From NCBI GenBank assembly GCA_012842765.1, contig DUWJ01000163.1:1-6014 (forward strand): 6,014 nt of DNA. Direction: 5' to 3'. The stretch comes from Bacillota bacterium. Its GTDB lineage: Bacteria > Bacillota > DTU025. The translations under genes were made by a program, and so were the position numbers. Shown piece by piece: positions 1 through 5,070 of the stretch. The notes below the pieces were generated by a model. That model did no database searches and had not been told where the DNA came from. It saw nothing but the letters and a program-made list of their open reading frames with translations. Numbering within the stretch: position 1 is the first letter of the stretch; the number at the start of each line of letters is the position of its first letter.

Positions 1-502
1 CCCAAGAACTTTCTCATGCAGCTCAGTCAGTAAGGCAAATGTTGGCTTACAACATATACTCATCTCAGTGCCTGTATTTCATCTAAGTGATTCCCATAAG
101 TAACTCCCAATGAGTTTTTTGCGCTATCGGTTAGCCTTCCATATGATGTCTGCTAGGAGTAGACACATCTTTGCACCTATGTCGCAGTGCGGTAATTGGT
201 TCGCATTTGTGCATCGACAACGCACGCGGTTTTGGGGGATCTTGGCCTTAGCCATAAACTCAGCCGCACCGGGATATGATCCCCGGGGCAAGGCCAGGGT
301 AGATGGCGTAATCGAAATCCCGGTTCGACGCTCGCGGGCAACCATCTTCTTTGCAACCACGAAAGCGACGCGCATACGCTCCCGACCATGAGATCCGTGT
401 GAGCGCTCCGACGGTTTATGCATTCAACGCACTCATATGAAAGGGCGACTTGGGCCTGCCTTCAAGGAATATGTCTATTATTTGGTCGCTTTTCGGGCGC
501 AG

Positions 503-545
503 GTGTCTAAGTTTTAGACTAGCCCCGTCTAAATTTTAGCCGCTT
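503..545. repeat. Degenerate repeat pair, copy A
   Basis: This segment contains two units 22 bases apart. The first, at 505-519, is the perfect palindrome GTCTAA-GTT-TTAGAC. The second, at 527-541, reads GTCTAAATTTTAGCC. The whole 43-base block aligns without gaps to 669-711 with 32 of 43 bases identical by hand count. Tandem units of about 20 bases near an end are typical of IS21-type transposons, but no transposase lies beside them. Regulator operators are the alternative. Confidence 0.6.
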
Positions 546-668
546 GAAGCCGGAAGGCAATCTTAGGCAGGGGTAATCCGGCATGCACTGTCACAAGGAC
601 CCAGTTTCCGGGGATAAATAACTATGCAGAAGTGCATATACCCACATATTGGCTTAGAGCGCAAGCGA

Positions 669-711
669 GTGTCTAAGTTTGAGACCGCTACCGTCTAGTT
701 TTTGAACGCTT
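669..711. repeat. Degenerate repeat pair, copy B
   Basis: This is a second copy, in the same orientation, of the 43-base block at 503-545. Its two units are GTCTAAGTTTGAGAC at 671-685 and GTCTAGTTTTTGAAC at 693-707, again 22 bases apart. The differences fall mainly in the spacer and in the second unit. Conservation of the 22-base spacing argues that the two blocks share an origin. Confidence 0.6.
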
Positions 712-724
712 TGCGATTGCAAAT

Positions 725-740
725 GGCTAAGACTTAGACT
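725..740. repeat. Palindromic repeat unit, possibly inverted
   Basis: GGCTAAGACTTAGACT matches the copy A unit at 13 of 16 positions. On the opposite strand it reads GTCTAAGTCTTAGCC, which matches the unit at 527-541 at 13 of 15. It could therefore be an inverted end relative to copy A, but the core is nearly palindromic, so the orientation is uncertain. Confidence 0.45.
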
Positions 741-848
741 GGTCTGCAAAACCTGCTCGCCCCCGCGGCGAACCTTGGCCGGCTCCACGCTGCACGGCGC
801 TTTCCTAGGCTTCTACCGAAGGCCAGTAAAAGACCTTAGTAGTCCCCC

Positions 849-863
849 GGCTAAGTCGCAGAC
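849..863. repeat. Weak further copy of the palindromic unit
   Basis: GGCTAAGTCGCAGAC matches GTCTAAGTTTTAGAC at 11 of 15 positions. A related GTCTAATTAGC lies at 906-916, inside an 8-base direct repeat TTGCGGTC (901-908 and 921-928). Taken alone either could be chance; they are listed because they lie in the same 400-base stretch as the better copies. Confidence 0.25.
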
Positions 864-964
864 AACGGCAATACAAACTCGAGGACTGCGAAGAGATTTG
901 TTGCGGTCTAATTAGCAGTCTTGCGGTCGACATGGATGATATCACGAAATGTTTTTTCAATCAT

Positions 965-990
965 AAGGAGGATTTATGTTTCACATGTAG
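965..990 (+). promoter_or_regulatory. Strong ribosome binding site followed by a start-stop mini-ORF
   Basis: AAGGAGGA at 965-972 is a near-consensus Shine-Dalgarno sequence. The ATG at 976 gives only Met-Phe-His-Met before TAG at 988-990. The ATG at 985, which has the more usual spacing (12 bases), is followed directly by that TAG. Past the TAG the same frame stays open for 28 more codons to TGA at 1075-1077. It may be a leader mini-ORF, the broken start of a small gene, or a relic. Confidence 0.4.
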
Positions 991-1013
991 AAGCTTTCCG
1001 TAGATATTGCGAA

Positions 1014-1046
1014 AAATTACACAAAGTTTCGGGCTTCGTGTAATTT
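1014..1046 (+). promoter_or_regulatory. Leader hairpin
   Basis: AAATTACAC (1014-1022) pairs perfectly with GTGTAATTT (1038-1046) around a 15-base loop. Within the loop a short AAG/CTT pairing (1024-1026 with 1034-1036) is possible. The stem is AT-rich and is followed by GGGTCAA rather than a U-tract, so it is not a standard terminator. It lies between the two mini-ORFs upstream of the dipeptidase gene, where an mRNA leader structure would be expected if transcription starts further upstream. Confidence 0.4.
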
Positions 1047-1081
1047 GGGTCAATGTCGGTCTATTGGTTGCATTTGACGCT

Positions 1082-1102
1082 AGGGAGGTGATCATGGCAT
1101 AG
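1082..1102 (+). promoter_or_regulatory. Near-perfect anti-16S match with a two-codon ORF
   Basis: AGGGAGGTGATC (1082-1093) matches 11 of 12 bases of AAGGAGGTGATC, the full complement of the usual bacterial 16S rRNA 3' end. ATG follows directly at 1094, but the reading frame is only ATG-GCA-TAG. Such a strong site serving two codons is unusual. It may bind ribosomes in the leader of the dipeptidase gene 80 bases downstream, or be left over from a lost gene. Confidence 0.45.
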
Positions 1103-1168
1103 GCAAGGCGCTCTGCTTGAGCAGTCGAAACTGTACTCACGATTTGAAGAATTTTATCTCCAGCAAAC

Positions 1169-1174
1169 AGGAGG
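1169..1174 (+). promoter_or_regulatory. Ribosome binding site fixing a TTG start
   Basis: AGGAGG lies 9 bases before TTG at 1184. An in-frame TAG at 1181-1183 sits immediately upstream of that TTG, so translation of this frame cannot start earlier. The next in-frame ATG is codon 16, which would destroy the signal peptide. TTG at 1184 is therefore the best start. Confidence 0.85.
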
Positions 1175-1183
1175 CGAACGTAG

Positions 1184-2764
1184 TTGAGAACGAAATCTAA
1201 GTACACTGGACTATTGCTCGCGATCGTAATGGTCATTGCATCTGCTTTCCCAGCCTTTGCTTGCACATCAGTGCCAGTATCGAAGGGCGCTTCCGCAGAT
1301 GGATCAGTTATGACAGCGCATACGTGCGACGGTTGGTACGACGCCAGGACATATGTCGTGCCAGGCAAAACACACAAGCCAGAAGATACGTTCAAGTGCT
1401 ATAGAGACCATCTGCATGCCGACTATGCAGAGCCGGAACTGATCGGGGAAATTCCCGAGGCCCCTGTAACATACACGTACTTCCACGCCGGCTATCCTTA
1501 CATGAACGAACATCAAGTGATCATGGGCGAAACGACCATCGGCAACCGGTCAGAGCTCAGCACCGACATAGGGCTTCTTTATATAGATACCCTCCAGATC
1601 CTCGGACTGCAGAGAGCGAAGACGGCACGAGAGGCAGTCCAGATCATGGGCGAACTAGCCGAGACTTATGGCTACATCGATGGCGGCGAATGCCTCACCG
1701 TGGGAGACCCGAACGAAATATGGCACTTTGAAGTTATGCCTCCAGGCAACTTCCAGAAGGGCGCCATTTGGGCCGCCGTCCGCATCCCCGAAGGCCATGT
1801 TGGCGTTTCAGCCAACAGAAGCCGAATCTGCGAGGTCAACCCGGACGATCCAGAGAACTATATGTGCTCATCCAACGTATTTGATGTAGCCATCGAAAAT
1901 GGCTGGTGGGATCCGGAAAGCGGCGAAGAGTTCTTGTTCTGGAAGGCGTACTGCCCCAGCAACTGGTTTGGATGCAAGCTCCGCGAGTGGAGAGTCCTCT
2001 CAATGGTAGCTCCCTCCCTTAACCTAGATCCCAATGCCGACAGGTATCCCTTCACCGTCAAAGCCGAGCGGCCAATCACTGTTCAGGACATGATGAACAT
2101 CTATCGCGATCACTATCAGGGTACGGAATTCGATATGGCCGACGCCCCAGGATGGTATCTGAAGGATGCCGAAGGTAACCCTGTTGTCGACAAACAGGGT
2201 AACCCTGTGAAGACCCCGTACGCGCAGCCCAACCCAGGCACCGCACGAAGACAGCATATAGGAATCCCAGTGAACATGCGAAACATCGCAGTTCCCTACT
2301 GCTCCTACTTCACGATAGTCCAAGCACGCGACTGGCTCCCTGATCCAGTGGGCGGCCTTTGCTGGTTTGGTCTGAGCAACCCGCTGTCATCCGTGTATGT
2401 ACCGATCTACTGCGGAGTCGACAGCCTGCCAAAGAACTACGCTGTTAACGACAGAAAGGTCTTTACCTTCGACAGCATGAAGGAATCGGCATGGTGGGTG
2501 TTTGAGTACATGGACAACCTCGTCAGCCGAAGATACGTCGACATATTGGCCGACCTCAACAAGGTGAGAGAACCGTTCGAGGCCGAGCAGTTCGAGCTTC
2601 AGCCGGTGATCGAGAAGGCTGCCGTGGAGCTCTATGAGAAAGACCCCGCTCTGGCCAAGACATTCCTGACAAACTACACACATTCGAGATGTGCCAAGGC
2701 GGTTGACACCTACTATCGGGCGGCCGAAGAACTGACGTTGAAGTGGAACGACAACACCTTCTAG
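1184..2764 (+). CDS. Exported C69-family dipeptidase (PepD-like Ntn hydrolase)
   Basis: The protein (526 residues) is predicted to hydrolyse dipeptides outside the cytoplasmic membrane. Residues 1-26 form a signal peptide: basic Arg2, Lys4 and Lys6, a hydrophobic core at about 9-22, and the cleavage site Ala-Phe-Ala before Cys27. In C69 peptidases the first residue of the mature chain is the nucleophilic Cys, and here Cys27-Thr-Ser is followed by the usual Gly-Ala-Ser-x-Asp-Gly-Ser pattern (35-41). Other family-type blocks are NEHQVIMGETT (108-118), the GD-x-NEIWHFEV stretch ending at 184, and YQGTEFDM (311-318). The known family enzymes are around 470 residues, so this is a slightly long, full-length member. 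It starts with TTG and ends at TAG. It is the first gene of the cluster, 130 bases before the next. Substrate specificity cannot be read from sequence. Confidence 0.9.
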   Translation: MRTKSKYTGLLLAIVMVIASAFPAFACTSVPVSKGASADGSVMTAHTCDGWYDARTYVVPGKTHKPEDTFKCYRDHLHADYAEPELIGEIPEAPVTYTYFHAGYPYMNEHQVIMGETTIGNRSELSTDIGLLYIDTLQILGLQRAKTAREAVQIMGELAETYGYIDGGECLTVGDPNEIWHFEVMPPGNFQKGAIWAAVRIPEGHVGVSANRSRICEVNPDDPENYMCSSNVFDVAIENGWWDPESGEEFLFWKAYCPSNWFGCKLREWRVLSMVAPSLNLDPNADRYPFTVKAERPITVQDMMNIYRDHYQGTEFDMADAPGWYLKDAEGNPVVDKQGNPVKTPYAQPNPGTARRQHIGIPVNMRNIAVPYCSYFTIVQARDWLPDPVGGLCWFGLSNPLSSVYVPIYCGVDSLPKNYAVNDRKVFTFDSMKESAWWVFEYMDNLVSRRYVDILADLNKVREPFEAEQFELQPVIEKAAVELYEKDPALAKTFLTNYTHSRCAKAVDTYYRAAEELTLKWNDNTF

Positions 2765-2780
2765 TCATCTGGCCTTTCAT

Positions 2781-2838
2781 CTGTGGACGATGATCCGCAG
2801 AATTGTCCTCGGTTTCGCCAGATGGCGAAACCGAGGGC
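2781..2838 (+). promoter_or_regulatory. Tandem hairpins between genes 1 and 2
   Basis: A first stem pairs CTGTGGA (2781-2787) with TCCGCAG (2794-2800), including one G-U pair, around a six-base loop. A second, very strong stem pairs CCTCGGTTTCGCC (2807-2819) with GGCGAAACCGAGG (2824-2836) around the loop AGAT. It can extend by one G-U and one G-C pair to 2805-2838. No T-run follows on either strand, so neither is a classical intrinsic terminator. An mRNA-processing or 3'-end-protecting element that uncouples dipeptidase expression from the downstream genes is plausible. Confidence 0.65.
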
Positions 2839-2894
2839 TAAATCGTAGTAGGTCAACACAAGTGCTTCAGGAAAAGAAAGGAGATTTACACAAC

Positions 2895-3527
2895 ATGAAA
2901 CACTCTTCTGTTCGACGAACAATCCTGATTGCCATTGCAGCAGTCATGAGCATGATTCTGTCAACAGGCGTATGCTTCGGCTCAGTCAGCAAGCCCGCAG
3001 GGATCGAGATTCCTGCAAAGTTACCCAAGCTCGACCAGCCGGTTCTCATAACCTCAATTGGACAGGCTCCGGGCGCATCATGGGCTAAAGTGCTGATGAA
3101 GCAGCTGAAGATCGACGTCACCCATGACGATATGGTTACCGCCGAAGACTTGGTAAAGGCGAGCAAGAACCCGAAGACCGCCTACAAGACCCTGATAATG
3201 TCCATGGGAACCAGCTTGAAGGGAATGGGCGGCGCAGGGGTAGATATCGACAAGGAAGTCGCAAGATGCAACGCCCTGGCTGATCAGGCTAAGAAGCTCG
3301 GAATGACCATAGTAGGAATTCAGATAGAGGGAAGCGCGCGGCGGACGGACGAGTCCGACGAGAAATCGAACAGAGCAGTCACATCGAAGTCCGATATTCT
3401 CATCGTGAGGAAGGAAGTAGACAAGGACGGCTTCTTCACGAACGCAGCAAAGCAGAAGGGGATTCCGATCATCAGGACCGTTGAATCCATGGATTTCAAG
3501 TACGCGTTCAGCGTTCTGTTTAGATAA
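2895..3527 (+). CDS. Secreted alpha/beta protein of unknown function (DUF6305-like, tentative)
   Basis: The ATG at 2895 is preceded by AAAGGAG (2877-2883). A longer frame from 2790 would run through the strong hairpin and spoil the signal peptide, so I reject it. The 210-residue product has Arg7-Arg8, a hydrophobic core at about 10-26 and a likely cleavage near Cys-Phe-Gly29. The mature part alternates strands and helices: PVLITSIG (49-56), TLIMSMG (99-105), a glycine-rich loop (105-115), MTIVGIQIEG (137-146), DILIVRKEVD (167-176) and IPIIRTVESM (190-199). This suggests a compact Rossmann-like domain. From memory it resembles proteins labelled DUF6305, but I could not verify this. Its place between a secreted peptidase and a TRAP-like permease suggests an extracytoplasmic partner of the transporter, possibly a binding protein; that is inference. 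It ends with tandem stops TAA-TAG. Confidence 0.75.
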   Translation: MKHSSVRRTILIAIAAVMSMILSTGVCFGSVSKPAGIEIPAKLPKLDQPVLITSIGQAPGASWAKVLMKQLKIDVTHDDMVTAEDLVKASKNPKTAYKTLIMSMGTSLKGMGGAGVDIDKEVARCNALADQAKKLGMTIVGIQIEGSARRTDESDEKSNRAVTSKSDILIVRKEVDKDGFFTNAAKQKGIPIIRTVESMDFKYAFSVLFR

Positions 3528-3565
3528 TAGACAAGAGAGCTTAACGCCTTAATTTGTACTAGGAC

Positions 3566-3572
3566 GAGGTGG
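3566..3572 (+). promoter_or_regulatory. Ribosome binding site supporting a GTG start
   Basis: GAGGTGG lies 8 bases before GTG at 3581. The only nearby alternative start is the in-frame ATG at 3599, which has no ribosome binding site at proper spacing. I therefore prefer the GTG. Confidence 0.7.
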
Positions 3573-3580
3573 AATAACCT

Positions 3581-4867
3581 GTGTATGCTCACGCAGCTAT
3601 GGTCCTGGCGGTGATAGCCGTCGCCTTCGTGATCGCGATCCTACTCCGCTTGGGCACTGAAATATCTATGCTCATTGCGGCAATAGCAGGCGCCATCGCG
3701 CATGGGGCAGGGATCCCTGCCCGCCACATCGTGGAGGGGACCTTCACATATTTCGATGTGGTTTTCATATTCATCACAGCTACGTTCTTCATGAACCTGC
3801 TGAAGGAAGCAGGAGGAGTAACCTACATTGTGAGAGGCATTATATCGAAGTTTCACAAGAACCGTGTGGCGCTTCTTCTGCTTCTTACACTAATAATGCT
3901 CGTTCCCGGCGCCCTGACCGGATCCGGCACAGTGACTGTGCTCGTCGTCGGATCATTCGTGGGCACTGTCCTAAGCTATATGGGCATCCCTAAAGATCGG
4001 GTCGCAGCCGCCGTGTTCATGGGATCGGCAATGAGCGCAGCTGCGCCTCCGATCAACCTTTGGGCGATGATGGCGGCGGCCGGCGCTAACATGCCCTATG
4101 TTGGATTCACTCTGCCTCTCGGCATAATATCTGTCGCAGGCGCACTGTTCTCCATATTCTATTTGGCGCGCGGGAGCAAGCCCATAGATGCCGAGCAAGC
4201 TTTGAAAGAAATTCCTGAGGCGCCTGAAGGCATGGCTTGGTACAAGGTGGCGATACCATTTGTCGTCTTCTTCGGCATCATCGTACTGGGCAGACAGTTT
4301 CCCTTTTCGATGCCGGTTATAGGCCTTCCGCTTGCCTTCATGCTCTCAGCTCTGGCAGTAGTGCTCCTATCTCCGGTCAAGTTGCGAGTATTCGAGATCC
4401 TTTCGAATACAGTCGAGGATCTTCTGCCACTGATAAGCACAGTAACAATAGTGGGGATACTCGTGCAGATCATGGCTCTATCGGGCGCAAGAGGCTTGAT
4501 ATCTCTTTCGGTGGTCACCATGCCGCTGGCAGCCATATTCGCGGCGCTCTTCGTGGTGCTTCCGGTATCCGAGGGAATATTCCAGTATGCTTCGGCCCCT
4601 CTGTTGGGAGTTCCGTTGGTGTTCCTTCTCAACATGAAGGGTTATGATCCCGTAATAGCTCTGGCGGGCATGGCGTCAATGTGGCCATTGGGAGACTGCC
4701 TGCCGCCGACTGCCCCTGTTGGAAGGGGAGCTGTCATGGCTGTGGGATACGATGGAGACTACAAGGCCTTCCTCAAGCAGTGTCTCGTGCCGGCGCTGTT
4801 CGTGTTGGTCATAGGAACGCTGTTCGTAGTCTTCAGCCCAAAGCTGGGATTTTTGGCCCGTGGATGA
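3581..4867 (+). CDS. TRAP large-subunit-like permease (DctM/IT superfamily)
   Basis: This integral membrane protein (428 residues) has the length of TRAP large subunits, which import organic acids and related compounds with a sodium or proton gradient. Hydrophobic segments appear at about 5-22, 27-45, 58-74, 96-111, 117-134, 141-166, 174-195, 222-237, 247-264, 281-303, 309-329, 337-350 and 402-418. Two internally related signature loops can be seen. The first combines PGALTGSGTVTV (109-120) with SAAAPPINLW (152-161); the second is GDCLPPTAPVGRG (371-383). They fit the paired re-entrant hairpin tips of the ion transporter superfamily, where a Pro-Pro pair is typical. A hydrophilic loop (about 198-220) divides the two halves. 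No DctP-type binding protein or standard DctQ lies in the window; the upstream secreted protein and downstream 51-residue protein may replace them. The next gene begins 19 bases after the stop. The substrate is unknown; amino acid or N-acyl amino acid derivatives are suggested by context. Confidence 0.82.
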   Translation: MYAHAAMVLAVIAVAFVIAILLRLGTEISMLIAAIAGAIAHGAGIPARHIVEGTFTYFDVVFIFITATFFMNLLKEAGGVTYIVRGIISKFHKNRVALLLLLTLIMLVPGALTGSGTVTVLVVGSFVGTVLSYMGIPKDRVAAAVFMGSAMSAAAPPINLWAMMAAAGANMPYVGFTLPLGIISVAGALFSIFYLARGSKPIDAEQALKEIPEAPEGMAWYKVAIPFVVFFGIIVLGRQFPFSMPVIGLPLAFMLSALAVVLLSPVKLRVFEILSNTVEDLLPLISTVTIVGILVQIMALSGARGLISLSVVTMPLAAIFAALFVVLPVSEGIFQYASAPLLGVPLVFLLNMKGYDPVIALAGMASMWPLGDCLPPTAPVGRGAVMAVGYDGDYKAFLKQCLVPALFVLVIGTLFVVFSPKLGFLARG

Positions 4868-4886
4868 ACGAACGGAGGAATGTCAC

Positions 4887-5042
4887 ATGCAGAGCGTTAT
4901 AAGCGTTTTGTACTATGTAATTACGGCAATGATAACCGCCGTGCTCATGTTTAACATGTTCCGCGCCAAAGACATCAAAAAGGTGATCTTGTATGCCGCG
5001 GTGCTAATCCCATTCGCGCTTCGTGTAGCGCGCATCAAGTAG
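4887..5042 (+). CDS. Small two-helix membrane protein (51 residues)
   Basis: I chose the ATG at 4887 because GGAGGA (4874-4879) lies 7 bases upstream. The longer GTG-started frame at 4860 overlaps the end of the permease gene and has no suitable site. The product has a hydrophobic stretch at about 3-23, a charged turn Arg26-Ala-Lys-Asp-Ile-Lys-Lys32, a second hydrophobic stretch at about 33-46 and a basic tail (Arg46, Arg49, Lys51). By the positive-inside rule the turn and the tail cannot both be cytoplasmic in a simple two-pass topology, so the second segment may be peripheral or weakly inserted. It is not recognisable as DctQ, which has about four helices and 150 or more residues. Its position directly behind the permease, with its own good ribosome binding site, suggests a small transporter subunit; that is inference. 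I do not recognise a family. Confidence 0.7.
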   Translation: MQSVISVLYYVITAMITAVLMFNMFRAKDIKKVILYAAVLIPFALRVARIK

Positions 5043-5070
5043 AGGCTGTGGAAGGAGGCGGCATACACGC

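Larger units (their letters stand above)
1..931. other. Gene-free upstream stretch
   Basis: I can support no gene here. The open frames (about 110-391 on the plus strand, 124-423 and 177-389 on the minus strand) overlap one another, lack a convincing ribosome binding site, and their translations are rich in Arg, Ser and Pro without a family motif I recognise. A minus-strand frame starting at 63 stays open to the left edge for 21 codons but has only a weak ribosome binding site. The right half (about 503-920) holds a family of degenerate palindromic repeats, listed separately. The stretch may be decayed mobile-element or gene DNA; I see no RNA gene and no convincing promoter. Confidence 0.6.

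Noticed and set aside
1..63. Minus-strand frame beginning at 63 and open to the left edge (21 codons)
   Set aside because: Too short to judge, with only a weak ribosome binding site. Plus-strand frames are open at the edge as well.
124..423. Overlapping minus-strand frames (99 and 70 residues) and a plus-strand frame (110-391) in the left part
   Set aside because: Three mutually overlapping frames, no good ribosome binding site and no recognisable motif. A decayed gene remains possible but is not supported.
932..1003. 23-codon Cys/His-containing frame (Cys7, His11, Cys16, Cys19) in the leader
   Set aside because: The spacing hints at a metal-binding knuckle, but no ribosome binding site precedes it. 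It runs across the strong site at 965-972, which serves another frame.
1074..1102. Possible promoter with TTGACG at 1074-1079
   Set aside because: At 17-18 bases downstream only GCATAG/CATAGG is found, a poor -10 match that overlaps the strong ribosome binding region.
961..1395. 144-residue open frame on the minus strand across the leader and the 5' end of the dipeptidase gene
   Set aside because: Much of it is antisense to the clearly real signal peptide and catalytic Cys region. It has no recognised family pattern.
2790..2894. N-terminal extension of the secreted protein to an ATG at 2790
   Set aside because: It would translate through the 13-bp hairpin, has no ribosome binding site and would bury the signal peptide. 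The ATG at 2895 has a proper AAAGGAG site.
3341..3372. Hammerhead-ribozyme-like bases (GGACGAGTCC and GAGAAATC)
   Set aside because: The required CUGAUGA core is missing, and the stretch lies within the well-supported coding frame of the secreted protein.
4159..4635. 158-residue open frame on the minus strand inside the permease gene
   Set aside because: It is entirely antisense to the permease gene, whose hydrophobic, low-complexity codon pattern easily produces such frames. Its translation has no domain-like features.
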